From positions 310,001 to 374,000 of the forward strand of contig NZ_CAJVCE010000003.1 in NCBI RefSeq assembly GCF_910594985.1: DNA of 64,000 bases, in the 5' to 3' direction. Below, piece after piece: positions 26,949 through 35,127 of this stretch. The position numbers and the translations under genes were made by a program. The stretch is from Paenibacillus allorhizosphaerae. Lineage in GTDB: Bacteria; Bacillota; Bacilli; Paenibacillales; NBRC-103111. The notes below the pieces were generated by a model. That model did no database searches. It saw nothing but the letters and a program-made list of their open reading frames with translations, and was not told where the DNA came from. The first letter of the stretch is position 1; every line of letters starts with the position of its first letter.

Positions 26949-27920
26949 ATGGAACAAGTCGTCATTGTCGGGGCAGGTCCTTGCGGATTGTCCGCCGCGC
27001 TCGAGCTGCAAAAAATCGGGATCGACCCGCTCTTGATCGAAAAAGAAAATATTACGCATTCGATTTATTTATACCCGACGTATATGCAGTTTTTCAGTAC
27101 GCCGGAGCTGCTGGAGATCGGAGGCTACCCCTTCTCGACGCCCAACGAAAAGCCTACGCGCCTGGAGGCGCTCCATTATTACCGCAACGTCGCGATTCGC
27201 AGCAAGCTTCGCATCCGGTCGTACCGTACCGTGACTCGCATCAAACGGGCCGATGACGGCACATTCCTCCTGCAAACGACCGACCGGTTCAGCAACTCGG
27301 GGCAAGTCGCAGCCGGCAAGGTTGTCCTTGCGACCGGCTATTTCGATCACCCGAACATGCTGGGCATCCCAGGCGAAGAACTGCCGCACGTGACCCACTA
27401 CTACCGGGAAGCGCATCCGTATTCCGGGACGAAGGTTGCCATTATCGGCGGGAATAATTCCGCCATCGACGCCGCAATGGATTTGCTGCGCGTCGGCGCG
27501 GAAGTGACGGTCATTTACCGGGGCGATCAATACTCTTCGAACATCAAGCCCTGGGTTCGCCCGATCTTCGAAAGCATGGTAGCCAAGGGCCGCATCGCCA
27601 TGCGGTTTCGCTCCCGGGTCGTCCATATCCGGGAAGGCAGCATCACCGTACTGCACGAAGGAGCGAAAGAAACGCTCCAGAATGATTTCGTCCTCGCGCT
27701 GACTGGCTTCCGGCCAGACCGCAGCCTGCTGACACAAACAGGCGCGGCGCTGAATAGCGAGGGCATTCCGGTCTATGATCCCGACACGATGGAGACGACC
27801 GTTCCCGGCCTGTATATCGCCGGGGTAGCGGCTTCGGGCGCGGACGCGAACGAAGTGTTCATCGAGACCGGCCGTTACCACGGCGTTTCGATCGCAAAGC
27901 ACATCGCCGGCTCCGCCTAG
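26949..27920 (+). CDS. ypdA: YpdA-family bacillithiol disulfide reductase
   Basis: 323 residues. FAD-binding GAGPCG (8-13), the second dinucleotide motif GGNNSAIDAAMDL for NADPH (about 157-169) and a C-terminal GLYIAGVAASGADANEVFIETGR block match the YpdA (Bdr) family, which returns oxidised bacillithiol to its thiol form with NADPH. The protein has no CxxC redox pair like thioredoxin reductase; the single conserved Cys is the one in GPCG. GAGG lies nine bases before the ATG. Its presence implies a bacillithiol-making Firmicute. Confidence 0.92.
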   Translation: MEQVVIVGAGPCGLSAALELQKIGIDPLLIEKENITHSIYLYPTYMQFFSTPELLEIGGYPFSTPNEKPTRLEALHYYRNVAIRSKLRIRSYRTVTRIKRADDGTFLLQTTDRFSNSGQVAAGKVVLATGYFDHPNMLGIPGEELPHVTHYYREAHPYSGTKVAIIGGNNSAIDAAMDLLRVGAEVTVIYRGDQYSSNIKPWVRPIFESMVAKGRIAMRFRSRVVHIREGSITVLHEGAKETLQNDFVLALTGFRPDRSLLTQTGAALNSEGIPVYDPDTMETTVPGLYIAGVAASGADANEVFIETGRYHGVSIAKHIAGSA

Positions 27921-27950
27921 TCCTGGCTGGCGGCCGTGCTTTTGCAACAA

Positions 27951-27991
27951 CAAAAACCCGGCTGCAGGCCTTTCAGTCCGCAAGCCGGGTT
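27951..27991 (-). terminator. Terminator of the PhnC-like ATPase gene
   Basis: AACCCGGCTTGC / GCAGCCGGGTT stem on the minus strand followed by TTTGTTGTT; may also serve ypdA on the other strand. Confidence 0.75.
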
Positions 27992-28007
27992 GTGCTCGTT
28001 GGATGGT

Positions 28008-28736
28008 TTAAAAAATAAGTTCCTTCTCGCGATGCGTCAGGCGGCGTCCGGCGATGTCGACGGCCAGCTTCCCGTCGGCTAGTCCCCATATGCGCGAACC
28101 GTACTTCTCCGCCAGCTCCACCTGATGAAGGCTGCAAAAGATGAGCAGCTTCTGCTTGCGGCAGATCGACTGCAAATCTTCCATGACCCGGCTGGCCGCT
28201 TCAGGATCAAGTCCGGAAACCGGCTCGTCCGCGAAAATGACTCTCGCTCCTTTAATCATCGCCTTGCAAATGGCGACGCGCTGCTTCTCTCCGCCGCTCA
28301 GCTTTTCGACCTTTTCATGCGCTTTTTCGAGCAGTCCAACTTTGTCCAAATAATCCATTGCTTCCATATGATCGTCTTCCGAGACGGTATTCGTTATAAA
28401 GCGCACCCACGATTTTTTGAACAATAAAGCGTTGAGCACGTTTTTCAAGGCCGACTTGTTGTGGTTCAAGGCCGGCTTCTCTTCTAAATAAGCCCACTGC
28501 TTGCGCAACTGGAATTTTTCCCACGCATTGACCGAGGAAATGTCCTGCCCGTCGAAAATATATTGACCCTCATCCCATTTTTCCTTCAGCATCAGGCAGC
28601 GAAAAAACGTCGTCTTCCCGCTCCCGCTCTTGCCGAGCAGCGCAACCAGCTCCCCTTCGTCTGCCTGAAAGCTTATGCGCTGCAGGATGCGATGGTTCGG
28701 GGGGAACGTCTTGCTTAAATTGCGTACGATGATCAT
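28008..28736 (-). CDS. Orphan ABC transporter ATPase, PhnC-like
   Basis: 242 residues. Walker A GKSGSGKT (35-42), signature LSGGEKQR, Walker B VIFADE followed by PVSGLDPEAASRVMEDL and a switch histidine in CSLHQVELAEKYG. The last blocks resemble phosphonate importer ATPases (PhnC). AAGGAG lies nine bases before the ATG. No permease or binding-protein gene adjoins it, so it either powers a transporter encoded elsewhere or has another role. Confidence 0.85.
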   Translation of the reverse strand: MIIVRNLSKTFPPNHRILQRISFQADEGELVALLGKSGSGKTTFFRCLMLKEKWDEGQYIFDGQDISSVNAWEKFQLRKQWAYLEEKPALNHNKSALKNVLNALLFKKSWVRFITNTVSEDDHMEAMDYLDKVGLLEKAHEKVEKLSGGEKQRVAICKAMIKGARVIFADEPVSGLDPEAASRVMEDLQSICRKQKLLIFCSLHQVELAEKYGSRIWGLADGKLAVDIAGRRLTHREKELIF

Positions 28737-28919
28737 CCGGCGATTCTCCTTTGCTCCGTAAATCCGCTTGACGCATGACTATACTGTTTTTACTAACTAT
28801 ACCATGTTCGGGCTCATAAAAACCATACGGCAGCGCATGCTAGTAGGAACAGAAACCGCGGCGTATTCGTTACTGCAACGAAGCATGCGGCGATCGAGAC
28901 GTAGACCGGAAGCCAAACA

Positions 28920-28943
28920 AAAGAAAAACTCCTTATCGGAGTT
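28920..28943 (-). terminator. Terminator of the 48-residue protein gene
   Basis: AACTCC / GGAGTT stem with a 5-base loop followed by TTTCTTTT on the minus strand, about 65 bases past the small gene's stop codon. Confidence 0.6.
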
Positions 28944-29009
28944 CTTCAGTAACTTTACTTCGTTATCGGCGCAAAGGGAACATTGGATTCGCATAGTTCA
29001 GATTCACCA

Positions 29010-29156
29010 TTATTGGGGATTCGTTTCCTTCGGAATTTCATTCAGGTTCGGCGGGCGGTTTGCCGCTTTTTCCGCGTGCATGACCGCTTCATCCTCGGTA
29101 AACTTGTTTTCTTTAAAATTCGGATTGTTTTTGGTGTTTGGCGTCGCGTTGTCCAT
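29010..29156 (-). CDS. 48-residue hydrophilic small protein
   Basis: A short frame with a strong ribosome binding site (GGGAGGTGA nine to twelve bases before the ATG) and its own terminator. The product is rich in Asn, Lys, Glu and Pro (starts MDNATPNTKNNP, contains FTEDEAVMHAEKAANRPP). No hydrophobic segment. I do not recognise the family; the composition recalls small spore or stress proteins of bacilli, but that is only an impression. The roughly 270 bases between it and the ABC ATPase gene contain no other coding signal. Confidence 0.65.
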   Translation of the reverse strand: MDNATPNTKNNPNFKENKFTEDEAVMHAEKAANRPPNLNEIPKETNPQ

Positions 29157-29333
29157 AGTAAAACTCACCTCCCATCAGGTTTATTTTTACTAATTTCCCT
29201 ATTTATATACAATTATGTTCTTGTAATGAAAATTTAATAATATGGTTCGACACCGATTTACAATTTTCAAATCCGATTCGTACTATAATGATTCGGAGCG
29301 AGAAAATATTTACAATACGAATGGGGTCAAACG

Positions 29334-29504
29334 ATGAAGGAAGTCGAATTACAAAAAAACCTGGAACGGATGCAGCATCAGCTTTATCTGCTAGTGGAGG
29401 AGACAGGCAGTTTCGTCGACCCGAAAGTAGTTGAACTCAGCCAGCAAATCGACCGCCTCATCGTAACGCTGCAGCGGATACGCATGAAGGACATGATTAA
29501 ATAA
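29334..29504 (+). CDS. Spo0E-like aspartyl-phosphate phosphatase
   Basis: 56 residues. The family signature S-x-x-L/I-D is present as SQQID (36-40) within a helical hairpin, preceded by a first helix (QKNLERMQHQLYLLVEE). Spo0E-family proteins dephosphorylate Spo0A~P and so delay sporulation. GGGG lies seven bases before the ATG; a TATAAT box at 29284-29289 lies about 45 bases upstream. A clear terminator follows at 29722. Confidence 0.85.
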   Translation: MKEVELQKNLERMQHQLYLLVEETGSFVDPKVVELSQQIDRLIVTLQRIRMKDMIK

Positions 29505-29651
29505 GACAAGCTTCTGACCGAAGCCCTTTCGATGAAGATACATTCGTGTTTTAGCGGAAGCTTTTCTTGAAAGATCAGAATTGTTCAGCTCCGCTGAAAA
29601 CTTATAAATTCTGATCTTATAAGACAAGCTTCTGACCGAAGCCCTTTCGAT
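29501..29651 (+). repeat. Two 33-base direct repeats flanking a hairpin
   Basis: The same 33 bases (beginning ATAAGACAAGCTTCTGACCG) occur at 29501-29533 and 29619-29651. Each copy is followed, after a short different insert, by GATACATTC(G/A)TGTTTTA. Between them lies a hairpin with a perfect 12-base stem (AAGATCAGAATT at 29571-29582 and its complement at 29607-29618) and a nested TTCAGC/GCTGAA stem. The first copy starts at the Spo0E-like stop codon. Confidence 0.85.
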
Positions 29652-29721
29652 CTTTGCTTTTAGATACATTCATGTTTTAAAGGTGCTTTCTTGCGATTAC
29701 CATTTCATCAAATGATTAGTA

Positions 29722-29753
29722 AGAGGCCATTTCAAAAATGCGCCTCTTTTTTG
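29722..29753 (+). terminator. Terminator downstream of the Spo0E-like gene
   Basis: AGAGGCCATTT pairs with AAATG-C-GCCTCT around a 3-base loop, followed by TTTTTT. Confidence 0.8.
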
Positions 29754-29908
29754 CGGCCGGACTTGAAAAACTTTACATGATATGTTATATTAAAAACGAG
29801 GAATATCAAGGCTTTCAACAATTCACGAACTTTCTTCCTCGCCATGAATCCGCTTTCTTGATTTTCTTGATGTCCGTACCGCATATCTTGAAAAAGGAGC
29901 GATGCATA

Positions 29909-30091
29909 ATGAATTCGGGAGCCCAACAAACACAGGAAAAGAAAATTTCCGTTGAATTGACAGTGAACGAGGCGCTCGCTTTAACCGGTGTCCGTTTTCC
30001 GCAAAACCATCAGCTCGAAGTGGATGCGATGCACAAGATCAAGAAGTCGTTGGACGAACAGCTCATCGATCCGCGCCGCAGCCTTCAGTAA
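29909..30091 (+). CDS. 60-residue conserved-looking small protein
   Basis: The ATG at 29909 has AAAAGGAG nine bases upstream. The product starts with a short Gln-rich segment, then KKISVELTVNEALALTGVRF and ends with a Lys-rich helix (MHKIKKSLDEQL). No membrane segment. I do not recognise the family. Sequence upstream in the same frame up to 29738 overlaps a terminator and is not coding. Confidence 0.65.
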   Translation: MNSGAQQTQEKKISVELTVNEALALTGVRFPQNHQLEVDAMHKIKKSLDEQLIDPRRSLQ

Positions 30092-30213
30092 CGTAAGATG
30101 TTTCTTAGAACATAATGAGATCCCGCGCATCGCCGTATGCCGGGGTCTTTGTTTTGTCCGTGCGATTTGGTTTATAATAGCTGCAAAGACCGAAAAAAGG
30201 AGCGACTCCGACC

Positions 30214-31392
30214 ATGAAGCAGCACATCGCCTCCGCTATTGACCGGCAGGCCGACAATTTCACCGCGATATCACGGTACATCGGTGAAAATCCGGAGCTT
30301 GGAAACGAAGAATGGAAAGCTTCCGCCCGGCTCACCGACGAGCTGCGCAGCCAAGGATTCGAAGTGCAAACTCCGGTGCTTGGCCTTCCTACTGCTTTTT
30401 TCGGTACATACCGTTCGGCCAAGCCGGGTCCGACCGTCGCTTTCCTTTGCGAATACGATGCGCTCCCGGAGCTCGGGCACGCGTGCGGACATCATCTCAT
30501 CTGCGTGATGGGACTGGCGGCGGCAGTCGGCCTGAAAGCCGTCATCGACGAGCTCGGGGGCACGATCCGGGTGTACGGTACGCCGGCGGAAGAAACGCGC
30601 GGCGCGAAAGTGACGATGGCGGCAGCCGGCTTATTCGACGACGTTGATTTTGCGCTGATGGCGCATCCGTATCATATGTACGAAAAATCGGGCGAATCGC
30701 TCGCCATGGATGCGATTCAATTCGAATACTTCGGCAAGGCGGCGCACGCCGCGGCAAGTCCGCATGAAGGCATTAATGCACTTGATGCGGTGCTGCTTCT
30801 GTTCCAGTCCATCAATGCGCTGAGACAACAGCTCGAAAGCCATACCCGCATTCACGGCATTATTACGGAAGGCGGCAAAGCGCCGAACATTATACCGGAT
30901 TATGCCGTTGCGCAGTTTTATATCCGGTCCGCCACCCGCCCTTATACCGACGAAACGGTGCAGAAAGTGCTTCGATGCGCGGAAGGTGCCGCGCTGCAAA
31001 CCGGCAGTACCTTGCGCACGTCGAATTACGAGTACTCTTACGACGAACTCATCACGAATGAGACGCTATCCGACTTGTTTACGCGGAACCTCGGCATCCT
31101 CGGCGTGCCCGAGGACGAGATCGCTTACGGCAAGGACCATGGCTCGGTCGATCTGGGGAACGTTTCCCGCCATTGCCCGGCCATTCATCCTTACGTCAAA
31201 GTAATCGACGAAACGCATCTGTTGCATACGAAAGAGTTCCGCGATTTGGCCATGCAGCCGCGAGCTTTCGAAGGAATGCTCCTCGGCGCCAAGGCGCTTG
31301 CGTATACGGCCTGCGATGCGCTGTCCGACCCGGCCGCGCTTCAAGCTGTGCGCGACGAATTTAACCGCAGCGTGAATAACGTCAGCAACTAG
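30214..31392 (+). CDS. M20-family metallopeptidase / amidohydrolase
   Basis: 392 residues. Metal-site pattern of the M20D/AbgB-like group: GHACGHH with C91 and H93, E126-E127 in GTPAEET, H151 (MAHPYH), and a distal His in the C-terminal third (KDHGSVDLGNVS). It hydrolyses an amide bond in an N-acylated amino acid, dipeptide or aminobenzoyl-glutamate-like compound in the cytoplasm. AAAAAGGAG precedes the ATG. It converges on the amino-acid ABC transporter operon and shares a two-way terminator with it. Confidence 0.9.
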   Translation: MKQHIASAIDRQADNFTAISRYIGENPELGNEEWKASARLTDELRSQGFEVQTPVLGLPTAFFGTYRSAKPGPTVAFLCEYDALPELGHACGHHLICVMGLAAAVGLKAVIDELGGTIRVYGTPAEETRGAKVTMAAAGLFDDVDFALMAHPYHMYEKSGESLAMDAIQFEYFGKAAHAAASPHEGINALDAVLLLFQSINALRQQLESHTRIHGIITEGGKAPNIIPDYAVAQFYIRSATRPYTDETVQKVLRCAEGAALQTGSTLRTSNYEYSYDELITNETLSDLFTRNLGILGVPEDEIAYGKDHGSVDLGNVSRHCPAIHPYVKVIDETHLLHTKEFRDLAMQPRAFEGMLLGAKALAYTACDALSDPAALQAVRDEFNRSVNNVSN

Positions 31393-31407
31393 GCACGCTT
31401 CCATGAA

Positions 31408-31453
31408 ATAAAGCCGCGGCGTTCCCGATTCGTTCGGGAATGCCGCGGCTTTA
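31408..31453. terminator. Two-way terminator between the peptidase and ABC transporter genes
   Basis: AAAGCCGCGGC-G-TTCCCGA pairs almost perfectly with TCGGGAA-T-GCCGCGGCTTT around a short loop. Confidence 0.85.
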
Positions 31454-31465
31454 TGCTTGTACACA

Positions 31466-32185
31466 TTACAATACTTTACTTAAAAATTCTTTCGTTCTCG
31501 GGTGCTGCGGATTCGCGAAGACGTCCGCAGGCTTCCCCTGCTCCACGATTTTACCGCCGTCCATAAAAATGAGCCTTGTGCCAACTTCCTTGGCAAACCC
31601 CATCTCATGCGTAACGACGACCATCGTCATGCCTTCCGCCGCCAGCTCCTTCATCACGTCCAGCACCTCGCCGACCATCTCCGGATCGAGCGCGGACGTC
31701 GGCTCGTCAAAGAGCAGCGCCGCAGGCGACATGGCAAGCGCACGGGCGATCGCAATGCGCTGCTTCTGGCCTCCGGACAGCTGTCCCGGGTAACTGTCCG
31801 CCTTGTCAACCAGCCCGATGCGTTTGAGCAGCTCATAAGCGATATCGTTCGCCGCCGACGCGCTCCGCTTCTTCAACTTACGCGGCGCAAGCGTAATATT
31901 TTCGAGAATCGTCATATGCGGGAACAGATTGAATTGTTGGAACACCATGCCCATCTGCTGGCGCAGCTTGTTGAGATCCTGTTTATTTTTCAAGAGCGAA
32001 ACGCCTTCGAACTCAATGTCTCCTGCGCTCGGCTGCTCAAGCAGGTTCAGGCAGCGGAGAAATGTGCTTTTCCCTGATCCGCTCGGACCGATGACGACGA
32101 CGACCTCGCCTTTTCCGATCTCGATATCGATGCCGCGCAGTACTTCATTTTTGCCGAACGTTTTATGCAAACCGGTTACTTTAAT
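31466..32185 (-). CDS. Polar amino-acid ABC transporter ATPase (GlnQ-like)
   Basis: About 239 residues. Walker [10 protein letters not shown]-loop [11 protein letters not shown], signature LSGGQKQR, Walker [15 protein letters not shown] and switch HEMGFAKE identify the GlnQ/ArtM class. The family normally begins with M-I-x-V-x-x-L-H-K; here those codons read (CTG) ATT AAA GTA ACC GGT TTG CAT, so the start seems to be ATT at 32185 or CTG at 32188, each overlapping the permease stop and correctly spaced from GAGG. The first standard-type codon (TTG at 32170) would delete the conserved first strand and is 22 bases from that site. Last gene of the SBP-permease-ATPase operon. Confidence 0.9.
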   Translation of the reverse strand: MKVTGLHKTFGKNEVLRGIDIEIGKGEVVVVIGPSGSGKSTFLRCLNLLEQPSAGDIEFEGVSLLKNKQDLNKLRQQMGMVFQQFNLFPHMTILENITLAPRKLKKRSASAANDIAYELLKRIGLVDKADSYPGQLSGGQKQRIAIARALAMSPAALLFDEPTSALDPEMVGEVLDVMKELAAEGMTMVVVTHEMGFAKEVGTRLIFMDGGKIVEQGKPADVFANPQHPRTKEFLSKVL

Positions 32186-32861
32186 CAGAGGTCCTCATCC
32201 TCCTCTCCGCGATTCCGAGCAGTTTGGACAACGTAAATGTGATCACAAAATAAATGACCGCCGCCACAATGAGCGGTCCGAAAGGCTGAAACGTATTGCC
32301 CCGCACCGTATCCGCCTTGTACATCAATTCACCGATGCCGATAACGGAAGCGATCGACGATTCCTTGATGACTACGATAAACTCGTTGCCGAGCGCCGGA
32401 AGCACATTGCGCAGCGCCTGCGGCAAAATGATATATCGCATCGCCATCGGATGGGACAAGCCTAGCGAACGGGCCGCTTCCATCTGTCCCTTATCGATCG
32501 CCTGGATGCCGGCGCGGAACACTTCGGCAACGTAGGCCGAGCTGTTGATCGAAAGCGCAAGGACAGCCCCCATGAAGTCCGGAAAGGAGGAGCCGAAGCC
32601 CGGGAGTTCCGGGAAATGGATTCCGATTTGAGGCAGCCCGTAATAGATCAGGAACAATTGTACGAGCAGCGGCGTACCGCGGATAAATTCGATGTAGGAC
32701 GTAGCGGCCGCTTTGAGCGGCCAGATGCTCGACATGCGCATCAACGCGATAACAATACCGAGCGCCACACCCAAGATAACGGTGAAGAACGATAGGATCA
32801 GCGTTATCCGCGCCCCGTCAACGAAATACATATAGTACTTAGACAAAAAAGAAAAATCCAT
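32181..32861 (-). CDS. Polar amino-acid ABC transporter permease
   Basis: 226 residues with about five membrane segments. The permease EAA loop reads [33 protein letters not shown], and [21 protein letters not shown] is the HisM/GlnP-family signature. AAGGAG precedes the ATG. It forms a homodimeric channel with the neighbouring ATPase and lipoprotein. Confidence 0.95.
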   Translation of the reverse strand: MDFSFLSKYYMYFVDGARITLILSFFTVILGVALGIVIALMRMSSIWPLKAAATSYIEFIRGTPLLVQLFLIYYGLPQIGIHFPELPGFGSSFPDFMGAVLALSINSSAYVAEVFRAGIQAIDKGQMEAARSLGLSHPMAMRYIILPQALRNVLPALGNEFIVVIKESSIASVIGIGELMYKADTVRGNTFQPFGPLIVAAVIYFVITFTLSKLLGIAERRMRTSD

Positions 32862-32911
32862 CGTTCTCCTTCTTTCCGAGCAGCCTTGCGCATCTTAGTG
32901 TAAATCGAATA

Positions 32912-32944
32912 AAAAACCCGCCGGAAAAGTTCCGCCCGGGTTTT
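32912..32944 (-). terminator. Attenuating terminator between binding-protein and permease genes
   Basis: AACCC...CGGAA pairs with TTCCG...GGGTT on the minus strand, followed by six T. Being inside the operon it should reduce permease and ATPase expression relative to the binding protein. Confidence 0.75.
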
Positions 32945-32969
32945 GTCGATCATCGAAGTATGGATTGTA

Positions 32970-33818
32970 TTATTCCACCAATTCGTTTGCTTCAGCCACA
33001 AGCTTTTCAATCGATTTGTCGTTCATCAAGCGGTCAAGCGTTTTATTCATGGCATCGACCAGTTCGGCCGAACCTTTCTTAACGGCAATGGCGGAGCCGC
33101 TGTCTTCGTTACTTAGCTTCATTTCGGAAAAGATCAGATCTTTATTTTTGGACAAATACGCTGCAGCTACAGGCTGCTCAACTACAAGCGCCTCAGTCTT
33201 CTTATTTTTCAAGTCAAGCATCAAATCGGAAATTTTGCCGAGCGCCTTCGCTTCGGAAGCAGGCATCTGCTCTCTTACGATTTTCTCTTGCGTAGCGCCT
33301 TTTTGCGCGCCGACTTTTTTCCCTTTCAAATCGTCGATCGACTTGATTTTGTCTTTATCTTCCGCTCGAATAACGACCGTTTGAATCGCTGTATAGTAAA
33401 TTTTGGTAAAATCTACACTCTTTTGGCGTTCAGCGTCAGGCGTCATCCCAGAGATTACAAAGTCAACGTTCCCTGTTTCGAGCGCCGCGAGCAGTCCGTC
33501 GAATTTCATGTCTTTTATTTCCAAGGTGACGCCAAGATCTTTGGCAATCGCTTTGGCAATCTCGATATCAAAGCCGACGATCTCGTCTTTTTTGTTAATT
33601 TCCTTATGAAATTCATACGGAGGGTAGTCCGCACTTGTACCTACAACGATTTTTCCGGCTTTTTTGATCTGCTCCAGCTTCGTTTCTTTTTGCTGTTGTG
33701 CGGCGGGCTTTTCTCCGTCTTTGGCCGGTTGGGACGAGGAAGCCGGTTGTTGTCCGCAAGCGGAAAGCACCAATACAACGCATAACATGACAAAAACAAA
33801 CGCTTTGTTTTTAAACAT
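32970..33818 (-). CDS. Polar amino-acid-binding lipoprotein
   Basis: 282 residues. Lipobox L-S-A-C21, a Gln/Pro/Lys-rich linker (about 22-50), then a family 3 solute-binding domain: GKIVVGTSADYPPYEF, GFDIEIAKAIAKDLG, DFVISGMTPDAERQKSVDF. The Arg in the GMTPDAER block and the acidic residues fit binding of an amino acid, perhaps arginine or glutamine; specificity is not certain. GAAAGGAG precedes the ATG, and a good sigma-A promoter lies upstream. Confidence 0.95.
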   Translation of the reverse strand: MFKNKAFVFVMLCVVLVLSACGQQPASSSQPAKDGEKPAAQQQKETKLEQIKKAGKIVVGTSADYPPYEFHKEINKKDEIVGFDIEIAKAIAKDLGVTLEIKDMKFDGLLAALETGNVDFVISGMTPDAERQKSVDFTKIYYTAIQTVVIRAEDKDKIKSIDDLKGKKVGAQKGATQEKIVREQMPASEAKALGKISDLMLDLKNKKTEALVVEQPVAAAYLSKNKDLIFSEMKLSNEDSGSAIAVKKGSAELVDAMNKTLDRLMNDKSIEKLVAEANELVE

Positions 33819-33849
33819 TGGTCAATTCTCCTTTCTGAGTAACTCGTAC

Positions 33850-33878
33850 ATTATATAATAGAGCCACTGGTTTGACAA
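33850..33878 (-). promoter_or_regulatory. Sigma-A promoter of the amino-acid ABC operon
   Basis: Minus strand TTGTCA, 17 bases, TATAAT; about 32 bases before the binding-protein start codon. Confidence 0.75.
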
Positions 33879-34012
33879 TATCCACTATAATCGACACACA
33901 CCGGCAAATCGCGGAAACCCAGTTGAACCGATGCAAGCAAACAAAAAAAGAAACCGCCGACCGCCAGTACATTCTCGGTTCGACAGCTTCTATTATTAAT
34001 GGATCTGCGGTT

Positions 34013-34216
34013 TTATTTCGATCTAGCCCCTTGCTTTGGTTCAGTCAAGCTGCGGCCGGTTGCCGATTCCGGCTCGAACCGCTTCCGTTCGGTTCTTTCA
34101 ATCTGTACAATGCGCCCGTCATGAACCACGATTTGAACGATGCCGTATTCCAGGCCGTTCACGCTTTGAAGAATCCGTTTAGTCCAAAGTTCATCCACTT
34201 GCAACGGTTTTGCCAT
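34013..34216 (-). CDS. yezD: YezD-family small protein (DUF2292)
   Basis: 67 residues. The DUF2292 core is clear: VNGLEYGIVQIVVHDGRIVQIERTERKRF. The family consists of short proteins found with sulfate/sulfonate assimilation genes in bacilli; molecular role unknown. GGGAGG precedes the ATG. Here it is the last gene on the strand after the sulfate transporter and hydrolase, which fits that association. Confidence 0.85.
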   Translation of the reverse strand: MAKPLQVDELWTKRILQSVNGLEYGIVQIVVHDGRIVQIERTERKRFEPESATGRSLTEPKQGARSK

Positions 34217-34242
34217 TGTTCTCCCTCCCGTTCGCTACCTGC

Positions 34243-35079
34243 CTAAATTGTCCAATCGTTCCATTCGCGCTTCTGCTTGTCGATGGTGAGCAGCCAATTG
34301 ACCGTCGTTCCTAGCAGTTGCTCCCTGGCAACGCTGCCTGTAAACGTATGATTCGCCTGAAAAATCACTTCTTTATCGCAAATCCCTTGACTGCGCAGCC
34401 AAAACAGCTTTTGGTATAAAAAACAATAGTCGACCGGAATGACCTCGTCGCCTGTGCCGTGAACGAGAAGTACGTCTCCGCCGAATTTGCGGAGCTGCTC
34501 GAACGGCTGATGTTTGGCAAGCGATTCGAAAAACACGGGTTCCAACCTGTAACCTAAGTAATCGGCGCTGCCGTGTTGTACGGCATCTTCGTACAGCTTC
34601 TTGCCGGTGATGCCGACAATATCGCTGAACGGATAAGCAACGGGCGCCCATAAGACAAGCGTCTTCACGCGCCGGTCGCGCGCGGCGGTCAAGATGGCCG
34701 CTGCGCCGCCCAAGCTGTGCCCGAGCAAAACGACCCGCTGCGGATCGACGCAATCGATGTCCAGCGCGTAATCGATGACGCGCCGGGTCTGGTCGATCAT
34801 CGCGTCCATCCCGCCGCGGCCGTACTCGCCGGTACTTTCGCCGCACCCGCCGTAGTCGAAGCGGAGCACCATATGGCCGTTCCGGCTAAATTCCCGGGCT
34901 GCGTTCACGAACAGACGGTCGATGCCGATCCGCGTTCCTATGAAACCATGCGCGATGATTATGATCGGGTTTTTACCGGAATGTCCGCTTGCTTTCGCAC
35001 GGTCTCCCCGGACTTCGGGGTAGTGAAGCGTAGCGGCTAGCTCCAATTGCTCGAATGGTATCGTAATCTGATGCTCCAA
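34243..35079 (-). CDS. Alpha/beta-hydrolase, esterase-like
   Basis: 278 residues. Catalytic triad candidates S122 (GHSLGG), D211 (HGTGDEVIP) and H244 (ANHTF); the IAHGFIGTR oxyanion block near 43-50 and RFDYGGCGES are typical of feruloyl-esterase/BAAT-like serine hydrolases. No signal peptide. It follows cysA by 48 bases and precedes yezD by 26, so it is probably part of the sulfur operon; it might release sulfur from an ester, or be unrelated. Substrate unknown. Confidence 0.85.
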   Translation of the reverse strand: MEHQITIPFEQLELAATLHYPEVRGDRAKASGHSGKNPIIIIAHGFIGTRIGIDRLFVNAAREFSRNGHMVLRFDYGGCGESTGEYGRGGMDAMIDQTRRVIDYALDIDCVDPQRVVLLGHSLGGAAAILTAARDRRVKTLVLWAPVAYPFSDIVGITGKKLYEDAVQHGSADYLGYRLEPVFFESLAKHQPFEQLRKFGGDVLLVHGTGDEVIPVDYCFLYQKLFWLRSQGICDKEVIFQANHTFTGSVAREQLLGTTVNWLLTIDKQKREWNDWTI

Positions 35080-35127
35080 TGTCTACCCCTCCTTTAGCGG
35101 ATTCGCAATGATATGAATGAATACCAG

